From Alistipes sp. (GTDB taxonomy: Bacteria; Bacteroidota; Bacteroidia; Bacteroidales; Rikenellaceae), in NCBI GenBank assembly GCA_017546725.1, contig JAFYRX010000055.1, positions 1-64,000 on the forward strand: a DNA stretch of 64,000 nt. The letters are read 5' to 3'. This document shows, one piece after another, positions 53,046 through 61,580 of the stretch. Positions within the stretch are counted from its first letter, which is position 1; every line of letters begins with the position of its first letter. Both the position numbers and the translations under genes were made by a program. The notes below the pieces were generated by a model that did not search any database, was not told the origin of the DNA, and saw only the letters and a list, made by a program, of their open reading frames with translations.

Positions 53046-54158
53046 ATGGACAAAATCGTAATCTATCAATTCACCGACCCCACCTGCATATGGTGCTGGG
53101 GCAACGAGCCGACGATAAGGGCTTTGGACTATCTGTATGGCAACAAAATAGATATTGAGTTCATTATGGGCGGTCTTGTGGAGGATATCAACACGCTTTT
53201 CGAGGAGGATGCCAGCAACCCCTACGCCATAGATAATGCCAACGCCCGCATACACGAGAATTGGGTAGCAGCGTCAAAACGTCACGGGATGCCGATAAGC
53301 GAGGGTAAGGTGGCGTTATACAATCAGCGCTACACGTCGAGTTTCCCGCAAAACATAGCCTACGAGGCGGCTAAACGGATAAATCCGCAACGAGCAAAAC
53401 ACTTTCTGCGCAGGATACGCGAAGCGACATTTACCGAGGGCAAGCGCACTTCGCAGATAGATGTATTGGTGGAGTTGGCAGCCGAATCGGGATTCAGCCC
53501 CGCACAGTTCATTGATGAATACACTTATGGTGGAGCGCAGGCCGATTTTATGCAGGACCGTATGATGTGCAGGCGCAACGGCATTACGGGCTTTCCGTCG
53601 TACCTGATTAAGAGCCACAATACGGAGATAATATTGGGCGGTTATCAAAACCTCACGACCTTCCACAAGGTTATAGAGCGACTCTCGGAGGGGCGCATCA
53701 AGCCCCGACGGGTGGGGCCGTCGCTGGCCAATGTTATGGAGTTTGTGAATCGTTACCAGAGTGTCTATCCCGTCGAGATTGAGGTGGCGTTTGGTCTTGA
53801 CCGCGCTCGCACCGACCTGATGGTTGACGAATTGATAGCCTCGGGGAATATCCTCCCGACAGCCATTGGTGACGGGCGACGCTTACAACCCACAGCAATA
53901 GCCGCGAAGGCAACCAAAAACAGTGCAAACAAAAAACCGACAACGAAGTCGGAAATTGATAAAGTAAACAATAAAACTATGGAAAAGAAAGAGTTAAAAG
54001 CAACAGCCGCAAAGGCCGAAAACGCAGCAACCAAATCAGCATCAGCCGAAAAGTCGGCAACAAAAGCCACTACAGAGAAGTGCACAACAAAGGGTTGTGG
54101 CACATCGAAGGAGAAGGGCGCAAGCACAAAGAAGGAGAAGCAGACCGTAAAGGCATAA
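53046..54158 (+). CDS. DsbA-family thiol oxidoreductase-like protein with Lys/Ala-rich tail
   Basis: A 370-residue protein without a signal peptide. Residues about 1-215 are a DsbA/FrnE-like thioredoxin fold with the active pair C14-I-W-C17 and a cis-Pro in GFPSYLI (near 180). About 215-285 is a helical extension. About 285-370 is low-complexity Lys/Ala/Thr/Ser, with only two cysteines (KCTTKGC). The DsbA part is probably cytoplasmic (relatives include FrnE and the ClpXP adaptor YjbH). An ATG at 53979 with an A-rich leader lies inside the tail (see separate feature). Neighbours give no clue to the substrate. Confidence 0.82.
   Translation: MDKIVIYQFTDPTCIWCWGNEPTIRALDYLYGNKIDIEFIMGGLVEDINTLFEEDASNPYAIDNANARIHENWVAASKRHGMPISEGKVALYNQRYTSSFPQNIAYEAAKRINPQRAKHFLRRIREATFTEGKRTSQIDVLVELAAESGFSPAQFIDEYTYGGAQADFMQDRMMCRRNGITGFPSYLIKSHNTEIILGGYQNLTTFHKVIERLSEGRIKPRRVGPSLANVMEFVNRYQSVYPVEIEVAFGLDRARTDLMVDELIASGNILPTAIGDGRRLQPTAIAAKATKNSANKKPTTKSEIDKVNNKTMEKKELKATAAKAENAATKSASAEKSATKATTEKCTTKGCGTSKEKGASTKKEKQTVKA
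53979..54158 (+). CDS. Possible internal small Lys-rich protein (59 residues)
   Basis: Within the tail of the DsbA-like frame, an in-frame ATG at 53979 follows an A-rich stretch (aaagtaaacaataaaact). This looks like the leaders in front of secA and ilvC in this window. It would make a 59-residue, strongly basic protein rich in Lys, Ala and Thr with two cysteines, similar in composition to small histone-like proteins. It is either a second product of the same gene or the remnant of a separate gene now fused upstream. Confidence 0.35.
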   Translation: MEKKELKATAAKAENAATKSASAEKSATKATTEKCTTKGCGTSKEKGASTKKEKQTVKA

Positions 54159-54199
54159 CGTCTTACGTTGCGAATTGAAAATTTATTGATTTGGTTTTA

Positions 54200-54214
54200 G
54201 GCGGAGTTTCCGCC
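54200..54214 (+). terminator. Short GC hairpin after the DsbA-like gene
   Basis: A 6-bp GC-rich stem with a 3-base loop (54200-54205 with 54209-54214), 41 bases after the stop and soon followed by TTTT. It is a possible first terminator, with the stronger one at 54235-54265. Confidence 0.4.
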
Positions 54215-54234
54215 GAGGTTTTCACAAAAAAAAG

Positions 54235-54265
54235 AGCCACTCTGTATAAAACAAACAGGGTGGCT
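54235..54265 (+). terminator. Terminator after the DsbA-like gene
   Basis: An 11-bp stem (54235-54245 with 54255-54265, one G-U pair) with a 9-base loop, followed by an A/T-rich stretch. It isolates the ilv promoter from upstream transcription. Confidence 0.75.
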
Positions 54266-54444
54266 AATCTATTTTCACAACAATAACAACTTACAACATT
54301 ATACCATACTTTTACCATAAAAAATGTATGTAATCAGCGATAGCACTTACAATTTTTAACCTAATAATTATGCACTAATTAGGGTGTAAAACGGGGTTAG
54401 ACGCATAAATAACGCATTTTATATGCAGAAAAGTCCTAAAATTG

Positions 54445-54476
54445 TTTGTTTTTAATAATTTTTACTATTACTTTTG
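54445..54476 (+). promoter_or_regulatory. ilv-leu operon promoter
   Basis: TTTG (54445-54448), a 20-base spacer and TACTTTTG (54469-54476) form a full Bacteroidota promoter. Transcription would start near 54483, giving a leader of about 230 bases before ilvD. Confidence 0.75.
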
Positions 54477-54496
54477 CAGTGTAGCTAGGTTTTTTA

Positions 54497-54533
54497 GGTG
54501 GTGTGAGGGGTTTTCAAACCCCAAAACACCGCT
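54497..54533 (+). promoter_or_regulatory. First hairpin of the ilv leader
   Basis: An inner 7-bp stem (54507-54513 with 54516-54522) is stacked under an outer stem (about 54497-54504 with 54526-54533, with G-U pairs) through a small internal loop. It starts about 14 bases after the presumed transcription start and ends 26 bases before the leader-peptide ATG. It has no U-run, so it is not a terminator. It may protect the 5' end or hold a ribosome-binding or protein-binding site. Confidence 0.6.
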
Positions 54534-54558
54534 AAAGTTAGGTAATTTAAGTTAATTT

Positions 54559-54615
54559 ATGAGTAGCAGTTTGTATATTATCATCAGCCTAATCCTCGTG
54601 GTCTTGCGTAGATAA
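54559..54615 (+). CDS. ilv operon leader peptide
   Basis: A short frame reads MSSSLYIIISLILVVLRR. Ten of its 18 residues are Ile, Leu or Val (4 Ile, 4 Leu, 2 Val), exactly the products of the downstream operon. The stop codon (54613-54615) lies three bases before the antiterminator arm at 54618-54626. Shortage of a charged branched-chain tRNA would stall the ribosome on this run; otherwise it would reach the stop and cover that arm. It is too short to be a functional enzyme, and its position and composition fit an attenuator leader peptide. Confidence 0.8.
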   Translation: MSSSLYIIISLILVVLRR

Positions 54616-54617
54616 CG

Positions 54618-54669
54618 GGAGAAAGGTTGTATGTATATACAAAGTAAATTATACTAAAGGCCTTTCTCC
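54618..54669 (+). promoter_or_regulatory. Antiterminator of the ilv attenuator
   Basis: Bases 54618-54626 pair perfectly with 54661-54669 (9 bp, ggagaaagg with cctttctcc). The second arm is the left half of the terminator, so the two structures exclude each other. A small helper hairpin (54627-54632 with 54637-54642) sits inside the loop. The first arm starts three bases after the leader-peptide stop, where a terminating ribosome would cover it. Confidence 0.75.
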
Positions 54670-54688
54670 TTATCGGGGAAAGGCTTTT
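54656..54688 (+). terminator. Terminator of the ilv attenuator
   Basis: A stem of 10 pairs (54660-54669 with 54675-54684, one G-U), which A-U and G-U pairs at its base can extend, has a 5-base loop and ends in TTTT. It lies 24 bases before the ilvD ATG, so transcription would stop ahead of the whole operon unless the antiterminator forms. Confidence 0.85.
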
Positions 54689-54711
54689 GGGTTAAAACAA
54701 CGATACAAGCA

Positions 54712-56535
54712 ATGAAGAATCAATTACGAAGTGCAGTGACAACCGTAGGACGCCGTATGGCGGGTGCGAGAAGCCTCTGGAGAGCTAACGGAATGAAGAA
54801 AGAGCAGATGGGAATGCCCATCATCGGCATAGCCAACTCATTTACGCAGATGGTACCCGGACACGTTCATCTGCACGAGATAGGACAATATGTAAAGCAA
54901 CTCATTGAGGAGCAGGGTTGCTTCGCAGCAGAGTTCAACACCATAGCCATCGACGACGGTATCGCTATGGGACACGACGGTATGCTCTACTCGCTGCCCT
55001 CGCGCGACATCATCGCCGACAGCGTGGAGTATATGGCCAATGCACACAAGGTGGATGCGCTGGTATGCATAAGCAACTGCGACAAGATTACGCCCGGAAT
55101 GTTGATGGCTTCGATGCGACTGAACATCCCCACAGTATTCGTATCGGGAGGTCCGATGGAGGCTGGTCAGTTCCGTGGCCGTGGTGCCGACCTGATTGAC
55201 GCTATGGTATTGAGTGCCGACGAAAAGTGCACCGACGAGGAAGCAGACGAGATTGAAGCTTCGGCTTGCCCTGGTTGCGGCTCTTGTTCGGGTATGTTTA
55301 CGGCAAACTCGATGAACTGCCTAAACGAGGCTCTGGGTATGGCTCTGCCTGGCAACGGAACGATTGTCGCTACACACGAAAATCGTAAGGCTCTGTTCGA
55401 GAAGGCGGCTCGCTTGATTGTCGAGAATGCAAAGCGTTACTATTTTGAGGGTGATGAAAGCGTTTTGCCACGCTCAATAGCGACAAAGGCTGCATTCGAG
55501 AACGCTATGTCGCTCGATATCGCTATGGGTGGCTCAACAAATACGGTATTGCACCTATTAGCCATAGCACACGAGGCAGGAGTTGATTTCACTATGGCAG
55601 ATATTGACCGTCTTTCTCGCAAGATTCCTGTACTATGCAAGGTAGCCCCCAACGGACACTATCACGTACAGGACGTAAATCGCGCTGGCGGTATTATGGG
55701 AATCCTCGGCGAATTGGCTCGTCACGGACTCATCGACACATCGGCCGCGAGAGTAGATGCTCCGACATTGGGCGCAACGCTTGATAAATATTACTTCGGC
55801 TCGGAGAACTTCTCTGACGAGGCTCGCAAGATATATTTGAGTGCCCCTGCTAACCGCTACAGCCGTGTATTGGGCTCTCAGGCGACATACTATGCCGAGA
55901 TGGACAACGACCACGCAGAGGGTTGCATCCGCGACTTTGAGCACGCATACTTCCACGATGGAGGATTGGCTGTATTGGTAGGCAACATTGCCCGAAAGGG
56001 TTGCATCGTAAAGACCGCAGGTGTTGACCAGAGCCTGATGCAGTTCAGTGGCAAGGCAAAGGTATTTGAGTCACAGGAGCAGGCAATGAACGGCATCCTG
56101 GGTGGAGAGGTAGAGGCTGGCGACGTGGTGGTTATCCGCTACGAGGGCCCGAAGGGTGGCCCCGGTATGCAGGAGATGCTCTACCCCACTTCATACCTCA
56201 AGTCGAAGCACTTGGACAAGGCTTGTGCCTTGATTACCGACGGACGTTTCTCGGGAGGAACATCAGGTCTCTCGATTGGCCACGTGTCACCCGAGGCAGC
56301 ATCGGGTGGCGAGATAGGTATAATTCGTGACGGTGACATCATCGACATCGACATCACAGCACGCGCTATCAATCTGCGCATAAGCGACGAGGAATTGAAA
56401 GAACGTATGGCAAATTGGACATCGTTCCGCCCAGAAAACCGCGACCGTAAGATACCTCAATCGTTGAAGGCTTATTCGTTGTTGGTATCATCGGCAGACC
56501 AAGGCGCAGTGAGAATATTGCCCGAGGAGGAGTAA
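54712..56535 (+). CDS. ilvD: Dihydroxy-acid dehydratase
   Basis: A 607-residue IlvD. Fe-S cluster cysteines in [10 protein letters not shown] (Cys123) and [11 protein letters not shown] (around Cys192); the later [11 protein letters not shown] and TDGRFSGG blocks are typical. It dehydrates dihydroxy acids to 2-oxo acids, the third step of valine and isoleucine synthesis. It is the first gene of the operon, directly behind the attenuator. The Fe-S cluster ties it to the Suf factors found elsewhere in the window. Confidence 0.98.
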   Translation: MKNQLRSAVTTVGRRMAGARSLWRANGMKKEQMGMPIIGIANSFTQMVPGHVHLHEIGQYVKQLIEEQGCFAAEFNTIAIDDGIAMGHDGMLYSLPSRDIIADSVEYMANAHKVDALVCISNCDKITPGMLMASMRLNIPTVFVSGGPMEAGQFRGRGADLIDAMVLSADEKCTDEEADEIEASACPGCGSCSGMFTANSMNCLNEALGMALPGNGTIVATHENRKALFEKAARLIVENAKRYYFEGDESVLPRSIATKAAFENAMSLDIAMGGSTNTVLHLLAIAHEAGVDFTMADIDRLSRKIPVLCKVAPNGHYHVQDVNRAGGIMGILGELARHGLIDTSAARVDAPTLGATLDKYYFGSENFSDEARKIYLSAPANRYSRVLGSQATYYAEMDNDHAEGCIRDFEHAYFHDGGLAVLVGNIARKGCIVKTAGVDQSLMQFSGKAKVFESQEQAMNGILGGEVEAGDVVVIRYEGPKGGPGMQEMLYPTSYLKSKHLDKACALITDGRFSGGTSGLSIGHVSPEAASGGEIGIIRDGDIIDIDITARAINLRISDEELKERMANWTSFRPENRDRKIPQSLKAYSLLVSSADQGAVRILPEEE

Positions 56536-56583
56536 CGCTCTAAATTCGACACAATTTTTACTACGACACGAACTTAAAAAACT

Positions 56584-58320
56584 ATGATTTCAGGTTTTAC
56601 AGATAATAGTACCACAGAGCAACCCAAGAAGGATTTGCCACGCATCTCGGGTGCCGAAGCGGTTATACGCTCCTTCATCGAGGAGGGCGTGGAGACCATT
56701 TTCGGTTACCCTGGTGGAGCAATCATCCCAGTATACGATGCCCTGTATGACTACCAAGATAGACTTAACCACATCCTGGTACGCCACGAGCAGTGTGCTC
56801 TGCACGCAGCGCAGGGTTATGCCCGAGCAAGTGGCCGTACAGGTGTATGTATCGTGACATCGGGCCCTGGCGCAACTAACACCGTTACAGGTTTGGCGGA
56901 TGCTATGCTTGACTCAACACCTATCGTACTGATTAGTGGTCAGGTTGCATCGAGTACTTTGGGTACAGATGCCTTCCAGGAGATTAACTTCTTGGAGATT
57001 ACGCAGTCAGTAACAAAATGGAACTGTCAGGTGAAGCGAGCAGAGGATGTTCCCGCAGCCATAGCAAAGGCCTTTTACATTGCAGCGAGCGGACGTCCAG
57101 GCCCTGTAGTCGTTGATATCACGAAGGATGCGCAGAACGGTTTGTTGGATTTTGAGTACAAGCCCGTGAAGTTTATCCGCAGTTACCAACCCTACCGAGA
57201 GATTGACAACGACCAAATTTTGGAAGCAGCACGACTGATTAACCTCGCAAAGAAACCTATGGCATTGATTGGTCAGGGCGTTATATTGGGTAGCGCAGAG
57301 CAGGAGTTGAAGGAGTTCTTGGAGAAGAGCGGCATTCCCGCAGCCTCAACGTTGCTCGGCTTGTCGGCTCTGCCATCAGACCATCCGCTGTATGTGGGAA
57401 TGTTGGGTATGCACGGCAACTATGGCCCCAACATCAAAAATCGCGATTGTGACCTGCTCGTTGCAATAGGTATGCGATTCGATGACCGTGTGACGGGTGA
57501 TGCATCACAATTTGGTATCAATGCCAAAATCATCCACCTGGAGATTGACCCTGCCGAGGTGAATAAGTTGGTTTATGCAGATGTGCCCGTAATAGGTGAT
57601 GTAAAGCAGACTTTGCCAATGCTCACCGAGAAGGTTGCAAAGAACGACCACTCGGCTTGGCTCAATGAATTCCGTGTATGTTACAATATTGAGCGAGAGG
57701 ATATTATCGAGCCTGCCATCGCACGCCGAGGTGCACATTTGAGAATGGGAGAAGTGGTAGATGCTGTAGCGCAACAGTTTGATGATGCAATACTCGTAAC
57801 CGACGTAGGTCAGCAGCAGATGTTCGCTTCACGTTACTTCAAATTCAAGCAGTCTCGCAGTATTATTACATCGGGCGGCTTGGGAACTATGGGATTTGGT
57901 CTTCCCGCAGCCATCGGTGCAAAGATAGGTGCGCCAGAGCGAGATGTATGCTTGTTTGTAGGTGACGGAGGCTTGCAGATGACCTCACAGGAGTTGGGTA
58001 CGATTTATCAGTCGCAGGTGGGAGTCAAGATTATATTGATGAACAATGGTTACTTGGGAATGGTACGCCAATGGCAGGAGTTGTTCTACAATCGCCGTTA
58101 CTCGTTTACCGAACTCACTAACCCCGACTTTGAACTCTTGGCAAAGGCCAACCGCATACCCTACCGCTGTGTGGAGCGTCACGAGGATTTGGACGATGCC
58201 ATACGCGAGATGCGCGAAACAGAGGGAGCCTTCCTGTTGGAGATGAGAGTCGAAAAAGAGGAGAATGTATTCCCGATGGTGCCCGCAGGACAGCCCGTAA
58301 CAAATATTCGATTGGAGTAA
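56584..58320 (+). CDS. ilvB: Acetolactate synthase, large subunit
   Basis: A 578-residue ThDP enzyme. N-terminal GYPGGAIIPVYDAL with the catalytic Glu in RHEQCALHAAQGYA, a central FAD domain and the C-terminal ThDP motif starting GDGGLQMTSQELG and ending NNGYLGMV. It makes acetolactate or acetohydroxybutyrate from pyruvate, the first common step. It lies 48 bases after ilvD, with the small subunit 17 bases after it. Confidence 0.97.
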   Translation: MISGFTDNSTTEQPKKDLPRISGAEAVIRSFIEEGVETIFGYPGGAIIPVYDALYDYQDRLNHILVRHEQCALHAAQGYARASGRTGVCIVTSGPGATNTVTGLADAMLDSTPIVLISGQVASSTLGTDAFQEINFLEITQSVTKWNCQVKRAEDVPAAIAKAFYIAASGRPGPVVVDITKDAQNGLLDFEYKPVKFIRSYQPYREIDNDQILEAARLINLAKKPMALIGQGVILGSAEQELKEFLEKSGIPAASTLLGLSALPSDHPLYVGMLGMHGNYGPNIKNRDCDLLVAIGMRFDDRVTGDASQFGINAKIIHLEIDPAEVNKLVYADVPVIGDVKQTLPMLTEKVAKNDHSAWLNEFRVCYNIEREDIIEPAIARRGAHLRMGEVVDAVAQQFDDAILVTDVGQQQMFASRYFKFKQSRSIITSGGLGTMGFGLPAAIGAKIGAPERDVCLFVGDGGLQMTSQELGTIYQSQVGVKIILMNNGYLGMVRQWQELFYNRRYSFTELTNPDFELLAKANRIPYRCVERHEDLDDAIREMRETEGAFLLEMRVEKEENVFPMVPAGQPVTNIRLE

Positions 58321-58337
58321 GGTAAAAAAACGTAGAG

Positions 58338-58874
58338 ATGGAGAAGGAGTTTATCATAACAATATTTTCGGAGAATACGGTTGGTCTGTTGAGTCAGATT
58401 ACAACAGTCTTTACGCACCGTAACGTCAATATCGAATCGTTTACAGCGTCGGAATCGGCTATCGAGGGCATTTACAAGCATACGATAATCGTCAAGAACG
58501 ATGCCGAGAAGGTAGCCAACCTGGTAAAGCAGATTGAGAAGAAGATTGACGTATTGAAGGTCTTCTGCTACTCGCCCAATGAGGTGGTATTGCAAGAGTT
58601 GGCTCTCTACAAGGTGCAGCGTAGCCGTAATGTAGAGGAGTTGGTGAGACGTCACAATGTACGCATTTTGGATATCCACGACGACTACATTGTATTGGAG
58701 AAGACGGGCCACAAGGAGGAGATTAGAGAACTATACAGAATGCTGGAACCATATGGCGTATATCAGTTTGTATGTTCTGGTCAGGTGGCTATCATCAAGT
58801 CGCAGAGAGAGTTATTGAGCGAGTACTTGGCTTACGTCGACCAGCGACAGAAATTGCTTGAAGAGGAGAAATAA
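58338..58874 (+). CDS. ilvN: Acetolactate synthase, regulatory small subunit
   Basis: A 178-residue protein. An ACT domain (about 3-78: FIITIFSENTVGLLSQITTVF, then NVNIESF) is followed by the C-terminal small-subunit domain (about 90-165). It binds valine for feedback control and boosts the activity of the large subunit. It follows ilvB by 17 bases. Confidence 0.94.
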   Translation: MEKEFIITIFSENTVGLLSQITTVFTHRNVNIESFTASESAIEGIYKHTIIVKNDAEKVANLVKQIEKKIDVLKVFCYSPNEVVLQELALYKVQRSRNVEELVRRHNVRILDIHDDYIVLEKTGHKEEIRELYRMLEPYGVYQFVCSGQVAIIKSQRELLSEYLAYVDQRQKLLEEEK

Positions 58875-58942
58875 TTGTCCTAAAACAGAGGGCTACATAT
58901 AAGACATAAACAAAAATTAAAAACAATAAAAAAATTAAAACT

Positions 58943-59989
58943 ATGGCAAAGATGAATTTTGGTGGCGTTGAGGAGAACGTCGTAACACGTGAGGAGTATC
59001 CATTAGCAAAGGCATTGGAGACATTGAAGGATGAGACAATCGCAATTATCGGTTATGGTGTACAGGGCCCTGGCCAGTCACTCAACTTGCGTGACAACGG
59101 TTTCAACGTTATCGTAGGTCAGCGTAAGGATTCAAAGAGTTGGGATAAGGCTGTGGCTGACGGTTGGGTTCCTGGTGAGACATTGTTCGACATCGAGGAG
59201 GCTTGCGAGAAGGCTACTATCATCGAGTACTTGCTCTCTGACGCTGGTCAGATTTCAGTATGGCCCACAGTGAAGAAGCACCTCACTGCTGGTAAGGCTT
59301 TGTACTTCTCTCACGGCTTTGGTATCACATACAAGGAGCGCACTGGTATCGTTCCTCCCGCCGACATCGACGTAATCTTGGTTGCTCCCAAGGGTTCAGG
59401 TACATCACTCCGCCGTATGTTCTTGCAGGGCAGAGGTTTGAACTCAAGTTACGCTATCTTCCAGGATGCTACCGGTAAGGCTTGGGACCGTGTAATCGCA
59501 CTCGGTATCGGTGTAGGTTCAGGTTACTTGTTCGAGACTACATTCAAGCGTGAGGTTTACTCTGACCTTACTGGTGAGCGTGGTACTTTGATGGGTGCTA
59601 TCCAGGGTATCTTCGCTGCACAGTATGAGGTATTGCGTCAGAATGGTCACACTCCTTCGGAGGCCTTCAACGAGACTGTAGAGGAGTTGTCACAGAGCCT
59701 TATGCCGTTGATTGCCGAGAATGGTATGGATTGGATGTACGCTAACTGCTCGACTACTGCACAGCGTGGTGCACTCGATTGGTGGAAGAAGTTCCGCGAC
59801 GCTACACGCCCCGTATTCGAGGAGTTGTACAGCGAGGTTGCTTGCGGTAACGAGGCACAGCGCAGTATCGACACCAACTCACAGCCCGACTACCGTGCGA
59901 AGTTGGAGGAGGAGTTGCGTGAGATGCGCGAGACAGAGATGTGGCAGGCTGGTGCTGTAGTTCGCAAACTCCGTCCCGAGAACAACTAA
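58943..59989 (+). CDS. ilvC: Ketol-acid reductoisomerase
   Basis: A 348-residue enzyme. Rossmann GYGVQGPGQSLNLRDNG near residue 37, the cofactor loop VGQRKDSKSW (Arg and Ser suggest NADPH), then the all-helical C-terminal domain with metal-binding acidic residues. It converts acetolactate to the dihydroxy acid. It has a very A-rich leader (58910-58942), and its strongly biased codons suggest the highest expression in the operon. A 68-base gap separates it from ilvN. Confidence 0.97.
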   Translation: MAKMNFGGVEENVVTREEYPLAKALETLKDETIAIIGYGVQGPGQSLNLRDNGFNVIVGQRKDSKSWDKAVADGWVPGETLFDIEEACEKATIIEYLLSDAGQISVWPTVKKHLTAGKALYFSHGFGITYKERTGIVPPADIDVILVAPKGSGTSLRRMFLQGRGLNSSYAIFQDATGKAWDRVIALGIGVGSGYLFETTFKREVYSDLTGERGTLMGAIQGIFAAQYEVLRQNGHTPSEAFNETVEELSQSLMPLIAENGMDWMYANCSTTAQRGALDWWKKFRDATRPVFEELYSEVACGNEAQRSIDTNSQPDYRAKLEEELREMRETEMWQAGAVVRKLRPENN

Positions 59990-60012
59990 ACCTTTTTAGT
60001 CAAAATATGACT

Positions 60013-60042
60013 CGACATAGGCCTCAATGCAGGCCTTTGTCG
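60013..60042 (+). promoter_or_regulatory. Intercistronic hairpin between ilvC and leuA
   Basis: A 12-bp stem with one mismatch (60013-60024 with 60031-60042) and a 6-base loop lies in the 84-base gap between ilvC and leuA. No U-run follows it. It may be an RNA-processing or stability element that lets ilvC message outlast the leu part, or a leaky terminator. Confidence 0.6.
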
Positions 60043-60073
60043 GGTTAATATTCCCACCCTACTAATATTAAGT

Positions 60074-61570
60074 ATGAGCGAAAAAGTATATATATTTGAC
60101 ACCACACTGCGTGATGCAGAACAAGTTCCTGGCTGCCAACTCAACACCATCGAGAAGATTGAGGTGGCTCGCCAATTGGAGAAGTTGGGTGTTGATATCA
60201 TCGAGGCGGGATTCCCCATTTCGAGCCCTGGAGATTTCAACTCGGTAGTCGAGATTTCGAAGGCCGTGACATCGCCTACGATATGTGCACTCACACGTGC
60301 CGTGAAGAAGGATATCGACGTAGCGGCTCAATCGTTGGAGTTTGCAAAGCGCGGTAGAATTCACACAGGTATCGGCACATCGACCTACCACATCTACGAG
60401 AAGTTGCGTATGACTCCCGAGACAGTGCTGGAGCAGGCGGTAGAGGCTGTTAAGTATGCCCGCCGATTTGTCGATGATGTGGAGTTCTACGCCGAGGATG
60501 CTGGTCGTACCGACGAGGAGTTCCTGGCTCGCGTAGTAGAGGCCGTAATTGCCGCAGGTGCTACGGTTGTAAATATCCCCGACACGACAGGTTACTGCTT
60601 GCCGAGCGAGTATGGTGCCAAGATTGCATATCTGAAGAACAATGTACCCAACATTGACAAGGCTATAATCTCGACTCACTGTCACAATGACCTCGGTATG
60701 GCTACAGCCAACACTTTGGCGGGTGTACAGAATGGTGCACGTCAGGTGGAGGTGACAATCAACGGTTTGGGTGAAAGAGCAGGTAACACAGCAATGGAGG
60801 AGGTTGTAATGGCTATCAAGTGCCACTCTAACCTCGACTTCGAGGTCGGCATCGACTCACGCCAGATAATCACAACAAGTAAGTTGGTATCGAACTTGAT
60901 GCGTATGCCCGTACAGGCCAACAAGGCTATCGTGGGACGTAACGCATTTGCCCACTCGTCGGGTATTCACCAGGACGGTGTGCTAAAGAGCCGTGAGACC
61001 TACGAGATTATCGCCCCCGAGGATGTGGGCGTAGACCAGTCGAGCATCGTGCTGACAGCCCGCAGTGGTCGTGCAGCATTGAAGCACCACCTCTCGGAGA
61101 TTGGTTACACACCCGAGAACGAGGAGTTGGACGAAATCTACCAGCGTTTCCTGGAGTTGGCCGACAAGAAGAAGATGGTTACCACAAGAGACCTGGAGGT
61201 GCTAATCGGCACATCGGCTTCACGTCGTCGTATGAACATACAACTCACAGGATTGCAGGTTGTCTGCGGTAAGTCGAGCATTCCTACAGCGACGGTACAG
61301 ATTAGTTTCGATGGTGACACATTCACCGAGACGGCTTGCGGTAATGGTCCTGTAGATGCAGCCATCACTGCTGTAAAGAACATCACTAAACGCCGTGTAC
61401 ACATCGAGGAGTTCCTCGTACAGGCTATCACGCGCGGTAGCGACGACTTGGGTAAGGTACATATCCAAATCTCACACAAGGGCAAGATGTATCACGGTTT
61501 TGGTGCCAACACCGATATCGTGACTGCTGCCGTAGAGTCGTTTATCGACGCAATTTCGAAAATTTCATAA
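60074..61570 (+). CDS. leuA: 2-isopropylmalate synthase
   Basis: A 498-residue enzyme. TIM-barrel HMGL-like domain with [13 protein letters not shown] at the N-terminus (the usual motif is DTTLRDGEQ, so a Gly is Ala here) and [14 protein letters not shown] (metal His pair, about 196-209). The C-terminal LeuA regulatory domain (about 385-498) would bind leucine. It condenses acetyl-CoA with 2-oxoisovalerate, the first step to leucine. The leuCDB genes that follow make leucine synthesis more likely than citramalate synthesis. Confidence 0.94.
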   Translation: MSEKVYIFDTTLRDAEQVPGCQLNTIEKIEVARQLEKLGVDIIEAGFPISSPGDFNSVVEISKAVTSPTICALTRAVKKDIDVAAQSLEFAKRGRIHTGIGTSTYHIYEKLRMTPETVLEQAVEAVKYARRFVDDVEFYAEDAGRTDEEFLARVVEAVIAAGATVVNIPDTTGYCLPSEYGAKIAYLKNNVPNIDKAIISTHCHNDLGMATANTLAGVQNGARQVEVTINGLGERAGNTAMEEVVMAIKCHSNLDFEVGIDSRQIITTSKLVSNLMRMPVQANKAIVGRNAFAHSSGIHQDGVLKSRETYEIIAPEDVGVDQSSIVLTARSGRAALKHHLSEIGYTPENEELDEIYQRFLELADKKKMVTTRDLEVLIGTSASRRRMNIQLTGLQVVCGKSSIPTATVQISFDGDTFTETACGNGPVDAAITAVKNITKRRVHIEEFLVQAITRGSDDLGKVHIQISHKGKMYHGFGANTDIVTAAVESFIDAISKIS

Positions 61571-61580
61571 ATCATCAGAG

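Noticed and set aside
54497..54533. Calling the first ilv leader hairpin a T-box or known riboswitch
   Set aside because: No T-box sequence, specifier loop or other known riboswitch core can be recognised.
60068..60826. A 252-codon minus-strand frame opposite leuA
   Set aside because: It is an antisense shadow within the conserved LeuA barrel; its start codon lies inside leuA and no promoter is seen.
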